From the NCBI RefSeq assembly GCF_000473085.1, contig NZ_AXBA01000006.1, positions 1 to 64,000 on the forward strand: a DNA stretch of 64,000 bases, written 5' to 3'. The stretch is from Azorhizobium doebereinerae UFLA1-100. Its GTDB lineage: Bacteria > Pseudomonadota > Alphaproteobacteria > Rhizobiales > Xanthobacteraceae. Below the pieces are notes generated by a model. That model was not told the origin of the DNA. It saw only the letters and a program-made list of their open reading frames with translations, and made no database searches. Below, piece by piece: positions 46,107-54,369 of this stretch (the stretch's first letter is position 1; every line of letters begins with the position of its first letter). Position numbers and translations under genes: made by a program.

Positions 46107-46916
46107 ATGTCAACAGACGAGACGGCCGACGTGCAGCGGGACCCGCTGTACGTATCCTCGGTTGCGAAGGCGTTCCGGGTGCTGGAGGCGTTCGGCCGCA
46201 GCAACACCGACCTCAGCCTGAGCGAGATCGCCCGGCATTGCGGCCTCGACAAGAGCGCCACGCAGCGCTTCGCCCACACCCTCTGGCAATTGGGCTATCT
46301 GGAGAAGGACGAGCGCACGCGGCGCTTCCGGCTCGGCAAGCCGGTGCTCGACCTCACCTTCTTCTACCTGCGCTCCAGCCCGCTGGTGGAGCTGGCGACG
46401 CCGGCGCTGCTCGACCTGCGCCAGCGCTGCGGCGAGCGGGCCAACCTCTCGCTCTATGACGACACCAGCATCATCTATGTGATCCGCCAGCAATCGAAGC
46501 GGGAGTATTTCGACAGCTCGCTGATCGGCCGCCGGGTGCCGGTGTTCTGCTCGGCCGGCGGGCGCGCCATCCTGGCCCAGCTGCCCCCGGCCGAGGCGGC
46601 GGCGATCATCGCGCGCTCCGACCTCGTGGCGCGGACGCCGAAGACGCTGACCGACCGCGACGTCATCCTCGCCAAGGTGGCGCAGGCGCGCGAGGCGGGC
46701 TTCGGCATGGCGGTGGAGGAGACCACGGTGGGCGAGATCACGCTGGGCGCGGCGGTGACCAATGCGGCGGGGCGGCCGGTGGCGGCGGTGCATATCGCCG
46801 CCTCGGTGAAGGACTGGAAGCCGGATGCCTTCGCCGAGCACTTCGCCCACATGGTGGTGGAGACCGCCCAGTCGCTCAGCCGCTCCCAGGACCATATCCC
46901 GCGCACCGCGCGGTAG
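46107..46916 (+). CDS. IclR-family regulator
   Basis: The 269 residues comprise a winged helix at about 15-75 (SVAKAFRVLEAFGRSNTDLS, then IARHCGLDKSATQRFAHTL) and an IclR effector domain from about 90 (RSSPLVELATPALLDLRQRCGERANLSL). It is divergent from the MHS symporter/SDR/hydrolase genes and most likely controls them via the repeat at 46046. The ATG at 46107 is preferred over an upstream in-frame start at 46032 inside the operator region. Confidence 0.9.
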   Translation: MSTDETADVQRDPLYVSSVAKAFRVLEAFGRSNTDLSLSEIARHCGLDKSATQRFAHTLWQLGYLEKDERTRRFRLGKPVLDLTFFYLRSSPLVELATPALLDLRQRCGERANLSLYDDTSIIYVIRQQSKREYFDSSLIGRRVPVFCSAGGRAILAQLPPAEAAAIIARSDLVARTPKTLTDRDVILAKVAQAREAGFGMAVEETTVGEITLGAAVTNAAGRPVAAVHIAASVKDWKPDAFAEHFAHMVVETAQSLSRSQDHIPRTAR

Positions 46917-46940
46917 GGGGCGCGCGGCCCCCGGCCGGCC

Positions 46941-47903
46941 TCAGGGCGCGTCCATGGTGAAGACGGTGCGCGTCCGGCTGTCGTCCTCGGGCCAGGCCCG
47001 CTCCACCTGGGAAAGCGGCACGGCCTTGCAGGCGATCGCAAAGCCGCCGGGCCCGGCGGCCTGGAACAGCGCGTCGATGCAGCGCACGAAGCGCGCCCGC
47101 GGCACGCTGCCGATGCCGCTGCCCATCAGCGAGATCGCCGCGGCGCGCAGCACCGCGCCGGGCAGCGTGATGTCTCCGCCGCTGGCCGCGCCCACCTGGA
47201 CGAAGCGGATCGGCACGCCGTCCCGCCCGGCCTTCGCGCCGGCCAGGAGCAGGGTCTGCGCGCTCCGCCCCCACAGATAATCGATGACCACGTCGACCCC
47301 TTCGGCGAACTGCGCCTTCAAGCGCGCTTCCAGCGCCGCCTCGTCCGCGCCGAGGGGGATGGTCACGTCCGCCCCGAGGGCGGCGACGGCCTCCAGCGCG
47401 GCGGCGTCGCGCGCCGTGGCGATCACCGTCTTCGCCCCGAGATGCCTGGCGATCTGCACCGCGAGGCGCCCCGCCGTGCCGGTGGCGCCGTTGACCAGCA
47501 CCGTCTCCCCGGCCTTCAGCCCGGCGCGTTCCGTATAGGCGGCCCAGGCCGACATGCCGGGATTGGCGATGGCGGCGGCGGTCACGTCGTCCAGCCCGTC
47601 TGGCAGGGCGATGCATTGCGCCTCCGGCACCACGACCCGCTGCGCCATGCTGCCGAACGGCGGGCGGGGCAGCACGAAATAGGCCCGGCTGCCGTCCGCG
47701 CGCCGCCCCACGCCGTCGATGCCGGCGACGAAGGGGAACTGGCCGGAGGAACTGTAGTGGGTGCCCGACGCCCGGCCTTTCACCAGATGGCTCATGGCGG
47801 CTGCGGTGACGGCGATGCGGACGTCGTCCGGCCCGGCGGGCGGCTCGGGGAAATCCCCGTAGACGGGCGCCTGTCCGGCGCTCTGCACGATGGCGGCTTT
47901 CAT
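46941..47903 (-). CDS. Quinone oxidoreductase-like medium-chain dehydrogenase
   Basis: This 320-residue NADPH-dependent member of the MDR superfamily has GroES-like N-terminal segment PEPPAGPDDVRIAVTAAA and cofactor motif VLVNGATGTAGRLAVQIARHLG. No zinc-binding cysteines are present, so it is of the zinc-free quinone-reductase type. It is divergent from the MarR gene, with a strong palindrome between, and is the likely MarR target. Such pairs usually respond to electrophiles or quinones. Confidence 0.88.
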   Translation of the reverse strand: MKAAIVQSAGQAPVYGDFPEPPAGPDDVRIAVTAAAMSHLVKGRASGTHYSSSGQFPFVAGIDGVGRRADGSRAYFVLPRPPFGSMAQRVVVPEAQCIALPDGLDDVTAAAIANPGMSAWAAYTERAGLKAGETVLVNGATGTAGRLAVQIARHLGAKTVIATARDAAALEAVAALGADVTIPLGADEAALEARLKAQFAEGVDVVIDYLWGRSAQTLLLAGAKAGRDGVPIRFVQVGAASGGDITLPGAVLRAAAISLMGSGIGSVPRARFVRCIDALFQAAGPGGFAIACKAVPLSQVERAWPEDDSRTRTVFTMDAP

Positions 47904-47931
47904 GATGGTGGCCCTTTCGGCTCCCGGTCTA

Positions 47932-47952
47932 ATATGTGTATGATGCACATAT
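47932..47952. promoter_or_regulatory. MarR operator O1 (21-base palindrome)
   Basis: Arms ATATGTG and CACATAT flank a seven-base centre that is itself partly symmetric. It sits in the 62-base gap between the MarR start and the oxidoreductase start, covering both promoters. Confidence 0.65.
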
Positions 47953-47965
47953 ATGGAGATCGCCG

Positions 47966-48454
47966 ATGCCGTCAACGAAAAACGTGCAAAATACACATAT
48001 CAACGCCCAGCTCCGCCAGTTGCACGGGGCGATGCTCGATATCGTGAGCGTCATGAACCGGCCGCAGCGCGACGAGGCGATGATCCGCGCGGCGGGGATT
48101 CCTCTCGATCGCGCGCTGTTTCCCCTGCTGGTGGGGATCGAGCGGTTCGGGCCGATCGGCGTGGTGGAACTGGCCGACCGGGTGGGGCGCGACTACACCA
48201 CCGTCAGCCGGCAGGTGGCCAAACTGGAGAGCCTCGCCCTGGTGGAGCGCAAGGGCAGCGCCGCCGACCGCCGCGTGCGGGAGGCGGTCATCAGCCCGAA
48301 GGGCAAGGCGATGACCGACCGCGTGGACGCCGCGCGCGAGCGGATCGGCCGCGCCATCTTCGAGACCTGGGCGCCGGAGGACATCGACGATCTGGCGCGC
48401 CTGATGCGCCGGTTCGCCGATGCCCTGGTGGAGGTGCCGGACGCCGAGGCATAG
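47966..48454 (+). CDS. MarR-family regulator
   Basis: This 162-residue winged-helix repressor has helix segment LFPLLVGIERFGPIGVVELADRV, recognition helix YTTVSRQVAKLESLALV and wing RKGSAADRRVREAVISPKG. The ATG at 47966 with GGAG 12 bases upstream is chosen over an ATG at 47936 that lies within operator O1. A second operator copy lies within its own first codons. It is divergent from the quinone oxidoreductase gene. Confidence 0.9.
   Translation: MPSTKNVQNTHINAQLRQLHGAMLDIVSVMNRPQRDEAMIRAAGIPLDRALFPLLVGIERFGPIGVVELADRVGRDYTTVSRQVAKLESLALVERKGSAADRRVREAVISPKGKAMTDRVDAARERIGRAIFETWAPEDIDDLARLMRRFADALVEVPDAEA
47980..48000. promoter_or_regulatory. MarR operator O2 inside the MarR coding start
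   Basis: Aligned to the reverse of O1, 17 of 21 bases match, including a full ATACACATAT half. Its centre is 48 bases from that of O1. It falls at codons 5-12 of the regulator gene, so binding at both sites could loop or roadblock transcription. Confidence 0.5.
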
Positions 48455-48658
48455 ATTTGGCCGCAGCTCCCGCCTTTCGTCCCGAAGCCGCTGGCGGGTT
48501 TCGCCGCCGGTAGCCGCCTGCCCGCGCCGCCGCGGGGCCGCCGCCGGGAAAGGGCGGGAGCGGCTTTGCGGGCTGGGCCGCGGCGGCGTCCCGTGGCATG
48601 ATGCGACATCTTGGCAGCGGGCGGGCAGCGATGGGATGCGCCGGCCCGGCCCCAATTG

Positions 48659-48670
48659 TGGAGCGCTCCA
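48659..48670. promoter_or_regulatory. TGGAGCGCTCCA palindrome at the AraC start
   Basis: A perfect 12-base palindrome ending two bases before the chosen ATG; its left part also supplies the GGAG ribosome site. The sequence resembles LacI/GalR-type operators with a central CG. Confidence 0.4.
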
Positions 48671-48672
48671 TT

Positions 48673-49524
48673 ATGGGCTCTGCCCACGCTGCGACGGTCC
48701 CGCAGATCACGCATACGGTCGAGGACGGCTGCGCCTTCGTGCGCATGCGGCTGCCGCCCGGCGGGCAGGTGGCGGTCAACCGCATCTTTCACGACAATAT
48801 CGTCCTCATCGCCTTCACCGGCGCCACATGGCAGAGCCGCCAGTCGGGCCGCACCCATCTGGAGGTGCCGGGCAACGTGGTGGTGCGCGACGCCGGCCAG
48901 GTGTTCGACGCCCGGACGCTGCATGTGGACGAGGCCGGCGGCTCGCTCTGCCGCGAGATCCATCTGCCGGCCGGCAAGCTGATGGCGCTGACCGACGTGG
49001 ACGACGCGCGCGTGCCGATGATCGACTTCAGCGATCCGGTCATCGCCCACCCGCGCATCCATGATCTGCTGGTGGAGACCCACAAGCTGCACGAGCGCGG
49101 CGATTGCAGCCTGATGCGGAGCTCCTACCTCGCCGCGCTGGTGCTGGGCCTCGCCCAGGTCACCAGCGGCCGGCCGGTGACGCTGTCGGGCAAGGGCTGC
49201 CGGCGCCGCCATGGGCGGATCGTCGACTACATGCGCAGCCATTACGGGCGGACCATCACGCTGGAGGAACTGGCCGAGATCGCCCAGGTCAACCCGTTCG
49301 TGCTGATCCGCCAGTTCCGCAAGGAATACGGTGTCACCCCGCACGAATACCTGCGGGTCTACCGGGTCAACCAGGCGCGCAGCCATATCCAGCAGGGCAT
49401 GCGCCTCGCCGAGGTGGCGGCCCTGTGCGGCTTCTCCGACCAGAGCCACATGACCCGCCAGTTCAAGCGCACCGTGGGCGTGACGCCGGGCCAGTTCATC
49501 GCCGCAGGCGCGCCGGGTCCCTAG
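48673..49524 (+). CDS. AraC-family regulator
   Basis: The protein has about 283 residues. Its C-terminal double helix-turn-helix (about 185-280) contains LEELAEIAQVNPFVLIRQFRKEYG and LAEVAALCGFSDQSHMTRQFKR followed by VTPGQF. The N-terminal part holds a cupin-like sensor. In-frame starts at 48598, 48601 and 48631 are possible; 48673 is chosen for its GGAG. It is upstream of the XapX/amidohydrolase cluster on the same strand, with 278 bases between, and is its candidate activator. The TAG stop lies in a palindromic repeat. Confidence 0.85.
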   Translation: MGSAHAATVPQITHTVEDGCAFVRMRLPPGGQVAVNRIFHDNIVLIAFTGATWQSRQSGRTHLEVPGNVVVRDAGQVFDARTLHVDEAGGSLCREIHLPAGKLMALTDVDDARVPMIDFSDPVIAHPRIHDLLVETHKLHERGDCSLMRSSYLAALVLGLAQVTSGRPVTLSGKGCRRRHGRIVDYMRSHYGRTITLEELAEIAQVNPFVLIRQFRKEYGVTPHEYLRVYRVNQARSHIQQGMRLAEVAALCGFSDQSHMTRQFKRTVGVTPGQFIAAGAPGP

Positions 49525-49574
49525 AGGGCGATTCACCGTTCGAATGGCGATGCCATTTGAACGGAACGTGCTCT
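49522..49574. repeat. Palindromic intergenic repeat, copy 3
   Basis: The core at 49536-49564 is the palindrome of copy 1 with one arm substitution. The left flank TAGAGGGCGATTCACC matches copy 2 with one change, and the right flank is the reverse of the left flank of copy 1. Its first three bases are the stop codon of the AraC gene. The remaining region to 49802 holds no gene. Confidence 0.8.
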
Positions 49575-49802
49575 GGCGCCGCGCGCGCCCGCCGGGCTGC
49601 CGCTGCGTCCGCCGCGCGACCGTGCAAAAACGCCGCGAAGCAACAAGACGCCGGCGGCGCCCGCCGCCACCCTCGATCCACGCCAGCCGACGATGACCGT
49701 CGGAGGATCACGCGGCGAGGAGCCCATGCCGATCACCTCCCCATCCGCCCCGGAGGCGTCGTCCCGCGCCGGCCGCGCCCCGGCGGGCGCCGGGACCGGC
49801 GC

Positions 49803-50111
49803 ATGAGGATGTATCTCATGTCGCTGGGCGCCGGCCTGCTGGTGGGCATCATCTACAGCCTGATCCAGGTGCGCTCGCCCGCCCCGCCGGTGGTGGCGCT
49901 GGTCGGCCTCCTGGGCATCCTCATCGGCGAGCAGGTCCCGCCGCTCGTCAGGAGCGCCTGGCGGCGCGAGCCTGCCCCCTTGTCCTGGCTCGGCCAGGTC
50001 AAGCCGCACATGTTTGGCCATCTCCCCAAAGGCGCGCCCGACAGCACACCCTCGGGCGCGCCGGCCGCCCGCGCTGAAGACGCTGAAGACAAGGAACACC
50101 CGCATGCCTGA
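49803..50111 (+). CDS. XapX-domain small membrane protein
   Basis: The 102 residues hold two short hydrophobic helices: MSLGAGLLVGIIYSLIQVR and PPVVALVGLLGILIGEQ. These form the XapX domain (DUF1427), a small membrane unit of unknown function, followed by a polar tail. Its last eight bases overlap the start of the amidohydrolase gene, so the two are translated together. XapX is repeatedly found next to amidohydrolases and YcaC-type hydrolases (from memory). Confidence 0.8.
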   Translation: MRMYLMSLGAGLLVGIIYSLIQVRSPAPPVVALVGLLGILIGEQVPPLVRSAWRREPAPLSWLGQVKPHMFGHLPKGAPDSTPSGAPAARAEDAEDKEHPHA

Positions 50112-52008
50112 GGCACAGGTCGCCGACACCATCCTCCACCACGGCCTCGTCACCACGCTGGACACAGGCAACCCCACGGCGAGCGCCATCGCCGTCAAGG
50201 ACGGCCGCTTCCTCGCCGTGGGCGGCGACGCGGAGATCATGGCGCTTGCCGGTCCGCAGACGAGGATCGTCGACCTCAAGGGCCGGCGCGTGCTGCCCGG
50301 CCTGATCGACAACCACACCCACGTCGTGCGCGGCGGGCTCAACTTCAACATGGAGCTGCGCTGGGACGGCGTGCGCTCGCTGGCCGACGCCATGGACATG
50401 CTGAAGCGCCAGGTGGCGATCACCCCCGCCCCGCAATGGGTGCGCGTGGTGGGCGGCTTCACCGAGCACCAGTTCGCCGAGAAGCGTCTGCCGACCATCG
50501 CCGAGATCAACGCGGTCGCCCCCGACACGCCGGTCTTCCTGCTGCATCTCTACGACCGCGCCTTGCTGAACGGCGCGGCGCTGCGCGCGGTGGGCTACAC
50601 AAGGGACACGCCGAACCCGCCGGGCGGCGAGATCACCCGCGACGCCAACGGCAACCCCACCGGCCTGCTGCTGGCCAAGCCCAATGCCGGCCTGCTCTAC
50701 GCGACGCTCGCCAAGGGGCCGAAGCTGCCGTTCGACTATCAGGTCAATTCCACCCGCCACTTCATGCGCGAGCTGAACCGGCTCGGCGTCACCGGGGTGA
50801 TCGACGCGGGCGGCGGCTTCCAGAACTATCCCGACGACTATGCCGTCATCCAGACCCTCTCCGACGCCGGCCAGATGACCGTGCGCCTCGCCTACAACCT
50901 GTTCACCCAGAAGCCCAAGCAGGAGAAGCAGGACTTCCTGAACTGGACCTCCTCGGTCACCTACAAGCAGGGCGACGACTATTTCCGCCACAACGGCGCC
51001 GGCGAGATGCTGGTGTTCTCCGCCGCCGACTTCGAGGATTTCCGCGAGCCGCGCCCGGAGATGCCGCCCGAGATGGAGGGCGAGCTGGAGGAGGTGGTGC
51101 GCATCCTGGCGCAGAACCGCTGGCCGTGGCGGCTCCACGCCACCTATGACGAGACCATCTCCCGCGCCCTCGACGTGTTCGAGACGGTGAACCAGGACAT
51201 CCCGCTGGAGGGGCTCAACTGGTTCTTCGACCATGCCGAGACCATCTCGGACCAGTCCATCGACCGCATCGCGGCGCTGGGCGGCGGCATCGCCGTGCAG
51301 CACCGCATGGCCTATCAGGGCGAATATTTCGTCGAGCGCTACGGCCTCGGCGCGGCCGAGGCCACCCCGCCCATCAAGCGCATGCTCGACAAGGGGGTGA
51401 AGGTCTCCGCCGGCACCGACGCCACCCGCGTCGCCTCCTACAATCCCTGGGTCTCGCTGGCCTGGATGGTCACCGGCCGCACCGTGGGCGGCATGGAGAT
51501 CTATCCCCGCCGCAACTGCCTCGACCGCGAGACCGCGCTGCGCATGTGGACCGAGAACGTCACCTGGTTCTCCAACGAGGAAGGCAAGAAGGGCCGCATC
51601 GAAACCGGCCAGTTCGCCGACCTCATCGTGCCGGACAAGGACTTCTTCGCCTGCGCCGAGGACGAGATTTCCTTCCTCACCTCGGACCTGACCATGGTGG
51701 GCGGCAGGATCGTCTACGGCGCCGGGCCGTTCGCGCCGCTGGACGAGAACGACGTGCCCCCCGCCATGCCGGACTGGTCGCCGGCGCGCACGTTCAAGGG
51801 CTATGCCGCCTGGGGCGAGCCTGAGGGCGCGGGCCGCAACTCGCTGCATCGCGACAGCCTGCGCCGCATGGCGGCCTCCGCCTGCGGCTGCAATACCGCC
51901 TGCGGCGTCCATGGCCACGACCATGCCGGCTCCTGGACGTCGAAGATCCCGGTGGCCGACCTGAAGGGCTTCTTCGGCGCGCTGGGCTGCGCCTGCTGGG
52001 CGGTCTGA
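50104..52008 (+). CDS. YtcJ-type amidohydrolase with Cys/His-rich C-terminal tail
   Basis: This 634-residue metal-dependent hydrolase of the amidohydrolase_3 group has metal motif PGLIDNHTHVVRGG (His71, His73), central FDHAETISDQSIDRI and AGTDATRVASYNPW. No signal peptide is present. The tail from about residue 590 adds CGCNTACGVHGHDHAG (Cys594, 596, 600; His603, 605, 607) and a final CAC (629, 631), a likely extra metal site not usual in YtcJ proteins. It is coupled to XapX upstream and followed by DoxX and a YcaC-type hydrolase. Substrate unknown. Confidence 0.86.
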   Translation: MPEAQVADTILHHGLVTTLDTGNPTASAIAVKDGRFLAVGGDAEIMALAGPQTRIVDLKGRRVLPGLIDNHTHVVRGGLNFNMELRWDGVRSLADAMDMLKRQVAITPAPQWVRVVGGFTEHQFAEKRLPTIAEINAVAPDTPVFLLHLYDRALLNGAALRAVGYTRDTPNPPGGEITRDANGNPTGLLLAKPNAGLLYATLAKGPKLPFDYQVNSTRHFMRELNRLGVTGVIDAGGGFQNYPDDYAVIQTLSDAGQMTVRLAYNLFTQKPKQEKQDFLNWTSSVTYKQGDDYFRHNGAGEMLVFSAADFEDFREPRPEMPPEMEGELEEVVRILAQNRWPWRLHATYDETISRALDVFETVNQDIPLEGLNWFFDHAETISDQSIDRIAALGGGIAVQHRMAYQGEYFVERYGLGAAEATPPIKRMLDKGVKVSAGTDATRVASYNPWVSLAWMVTGRTVGGMEIYPRRNCLDRETALRMWTENVTWFSNEEGKKGRIETGQFADLIVPDKDFFACAEDEISFLTSDLTMVGGRIVYGAGPFAPLDENDVPPAMPDWSPARTFKGYAAWGEPEGAGRNSLHRDSLRRMAASACGCNTACGVHGHDHAGSWTSKIPVADLKGFFGALGCACWAV

Positions 52009-52013
52009 GCGCC

Positions 52014-52493
52014 GTGCCCGCGCCGCTCGCCGCCCTGGAGGCGCGGCTCGCCGGCCTTGCCCGGCCCCTCCTGGCCTCGGGCGCCGTGCGCGTCCTCGGC
52101 CTCGCCGCCCTGTGCGCCGCCTATCTCCAGGGCGGGCTGAACAAGCTGGTGGATCTGCCCGGCGCGATGGCGGAGATGGCGCATTTCGGCCTCGCGCCGG
52201 CGGCGCCCTTCGCCGCGGCGGTGATCGTGCTGGAGCTGGGCGCCTCGGCGCTGATCCTCTCCGGCGTGCTGCGCTGGCTCGGGGCGCTGGCGCTGTGCGG
52301 CTTCACACTGCTGGCCACCCTGCTGGCGCTGCGCTTCTGGGAGATGCCCGACGGTCCCGCGCGCGTCATGGCGGCCAACGCCTTCTTCGAGCACCTGGGC
52401 CTTGCCGGCGGCTTCCTGCTGGTGGCCTGCTGGGACCTGCGGGAGAGGGCCCCCGGTGAGCCAAGGCTCATCGCGCACCGCACCGCGCGATGA
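52014..52493 (+). CDS. DoxX-family membrane protein
   Basis: This 159-residue protein has four helices. The early LAALCAAYLQGGLNKLVDLPG and PAAPFAAAVIVLELGASALI segments match DoxX/DoxD-type membrane proteins, which are linked to redox or quinone functions. The GTG start lies five bases after the amidohydrolase stop, so it is in the same operon. Its precise role is unknown. Confidence 0.8.
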   Translation: MPAPLAALEARLAGLARPLLASGAVRVLGLAALCAAYLQGGLNKLVDLPGAMAEMAHFGLAPAAPFAAAVIVLELGASALILSGVLRWLGALALCGFTLLATLLALRFWEMPDGPARVMAANAFFEHLGLAGGFLLVACWDLRERAPGEPRLIAHRTAR

Positions 52494-52575
52494 TGCAAAA
52501 GTCCTGGGTTCCGACAAGACTGCGCCGCCGGGCAGGGCCATGGTCCCGGCGCAACATCACACCCAGGACCTGACA

Positions 52576-53229
52576 ATGGCCATCACCGCCACGCCGACCC
52601 CCGGCAAGAAGCTGATCTCGCCGACGGACCACGCGCTGATCCTGATCGACTTCCAGTCGCAGATGTCGTTCGCGACCAAGTCCATCGACGCCACCCTGCT
52701 GCGCAACAACGCCGCGCTCGTCTCCCGCGCCGCCGCCGGCTTCGGCGTGCCCACCATCCTCACCACGGTGGCGGAGAAGAGCTTCTCCGGCCCCATGTAT
52801 GCGGAGATCACCGACGCCTTCCCCGGCCAGCCGCTGCTCGACCGCACCTCCATGAACACCTGGGAAGATGCGCAGGTCATCAGCAAGATCAACGAGATCG
52901 GCAAGACCCGTCTGGTCATGGCCGGCCTGTGGACCTCGGTCTGCCTCGTCGGCCCCTCGCTCTCGGCGCTCGACCAGGGCTTCGAGGTCTATCTCATCAC
53001 CGACGCCTGCGGCGACATCTCCACCGAGGCGCACGAGCGGGCGGTGGAACGCATGATCCAGGCCGGCGTTCAGCCGATGACCGCGCTGCAATACCTGCTG
53101 GAGCTCCAGCGCGACTGGGCGCGCACCGGCACCTACGACATGACCACGGGCATCGCCAAGCTCTATGGTGGCGCCTACGGCCTCGGCATCACCTATGCCA
53201 AGACCATGTTCGGCGCCCACGAGGGTTGA
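52576..53229 (+). CDS. Isochorismatase-family hydrolase (YcaC-like)
   Basis: This 217-residue cysteine hydrolase has catalytic triad Asp25 (LILIDFQ), Lys68 (TVAEKSF) and Cys123 ([10 protein letters not shown]). It is the YcaC branch, for which the natural substrate is unknown, though the fold hydrolyses small amides or enol ethers. It lies 82 bases after the DoxX gene on the same strand, within the XapX/amidohydrolase cluster. The ATG follows CAGGACC. Confidence 0.9.
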   Translation: MAITATPTPGKKLISPTDHALILIDFQSQMSFATKSIDATLLRNNAALVSRAAAGFGVPTILTTVAEKSFSGPMYAEITDAFPGQPLLDRTSMNTWEDAQVISKINEIGKTRLVMAGLWTSVCLVGPSLSALDQGFEVYLITDACGDISTEAHERAVERMIQAGVQPMTALQYLLELQRDWARTGTYDMTTGIAKLYGGAYGLGITYAKTMFGAHEG

Positions 53230-53248
53230 GCGCGGCCGAGCGAGCCTT

Positions 53249-53276
53249 CCGGCGCGGGCCTCGCGGGCCGCGCCGG
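53249..53276 (+). terminator. Hairpin between the YcaC-type and haloperoxidase-type genes
   Basis: Arms CCGGCGCGG/CCGCGCCGG with a ten-base loop, 20 bases after the upstream stop. It could be an intra-cluster attenuator. Confidence 0.4.
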
Positions 53277-53300
53277 TCCTCCCACCCCCAGGGGAGCCCC

Positions 53301-54278
53301 ATGACCTCCGACACGTCCGACCCCGCCTACGCCCTGACCCGCCGCTCCGCCCTCATCGGCGGCGCGGCGGTGATCGCCGGCGCGGCCCTTCCGCTTCCGC
53401 TTTTTGCAGCAACCGCACCCGCCAGCACAGGAGTTGCCCCCATGCCCATGATCAAGACCCAGGACGGCACCGAGATCTTCTACAAGGACTGGGGTCCGAA
53501 GGACGCCCAGCCGATCGTGTTCCACCACGGCTGGCCGCTGTCGTCGGACGACTGGGACGCGCAGATGCTGTTCTTCCTCGGCAAGGGCTACCGCGTCGTC
53601 GCCCATGACCGGCGCGGCCACGGCCGGTCCAGCCAGGTCAGCGGCGGCCACGACATGGACCATTACGCCGCCGACGCCTCCGCCGTGGCCGAGCATCTCG
53701 ACCTGAGGAACGCCGTGCATATCGGCCATTCCACCGGCGGCGGCGAGGTGGCGCGCTATGTCGCCAAGTTCGGCCAGCCGCAGGGCCGCGTCGCCAAGGC
53801 GGTGCTGGTCAGCGCCGTCCCGCCGCTGATGGTGAAGACCGCCAGCAACCCCGGCGGCACGCCGATCGAGGTGTTCGACGGCTTCCGCGCCGCGCTCGCC
53901 GCCAACCGCGCGCAGTTCTTCCTCGATGTCCCCACCGGCCCGTTCTACGGCTTCAACCGTGAGGGCGCGAAGGTCTCGCAGGGCGTGATCACCAATTGGT
54001 GGCGCCAGGGCATGATGGGCGCCGCCAAGGCCCACTATGACGGCATCAAGGCCTTCTCCGAGACCGACCAGACCGCCGACCTGAAGGCGATCACCGTGCC
54101 CACCCTGGTGATGCACGGCGACGACGACCAGATCGTGCCGATCGCCGATTCCTCCGAGCTGTCGGTCAAGCTGCTCCAGAAGGGCGAGCTGAAGGTCTAC
54201 AAGGGCTTCCCGCACGGCATGCTGACCACCCATGCGGACGTGATCAACCCCGACCTGCTCGCCTTCATCAAGGCCTGA
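53301..54278 (+). CDS. Tat-exported alpha/beta hydrolase (cofactor-free haloperoxidase type)
   Basis: This 325-residue protein has a twin-arginine signal ([16 protein letters not shown], 12-27). The hydrolase domain has the nucleophile elbow GHSTGGG with Ser144, the acid in [10 protein letters not shown] and the histidine in FPHGML. The [12 protein letters not shown] and DRRGHGRS segments are those of non-heme chloroperoxidases and related esterases. It probably acts in the periplasm on an ester or peracid. It has a GGGGAG ribosome site. Confidence 0.9.
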   Translation: MTSDTSDPAYALTRRSALIGGAAVIAGAALPLPLFAATAPASTGVAPMPMIKTQDGTEIFYKDWGPKDAQPIVFHHGWPLSSDDWDAQMLFFLGKGYRVVAHDRRGHGRSSQVSGGHDMDHYAADASAVAEHLDLRNAVHIGHSTGGGEVARYVAKFGQPQGRVAKAVLVSAVPPLMVKTASNPGGTPIEVFDGFRAALAANRAQFFLDVPTGPFYGFNREGAKVSQGVITNWWRQGMMGAAKAHYDGIKAFSETDQTADLKAITVPTLVMHGDDDQIVPIADSSELSVKLLQKGELKVYKGFPHGMLTTHADVINPDLLAFIKA

Positions 54279-54284
54279 GCCCCG

Positions 54285-54316
54285 CGGCCGGCGCGGCTCG
54301 TCCGCGCCGGCCGTTT
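54285..54316 (+). terminator. Terminator downstream of the haloperoxidase-type gene
   Basis: Perfect 12-base arms CGGCCGGCGCGG/CCGCGCCGGCCG around CTCGT, followed by TTT, six bases past the stop. Confidence 0.75.
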
Positions 54317-54369
54317 CCGTCAGGACCGGGGGGCACTGGGTCTCCCGGCAAGGGAGGACGACCCCCCGG

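Noticed and set aside
48476-48561. Inverted repeat GCTCCCGCC/GGCGGGAGC downstream of the MarR gene
   Set aside because: The arms are 68 bases apart with no conserved position relative to a stop or start; chance is likely in GC-rich DNA.
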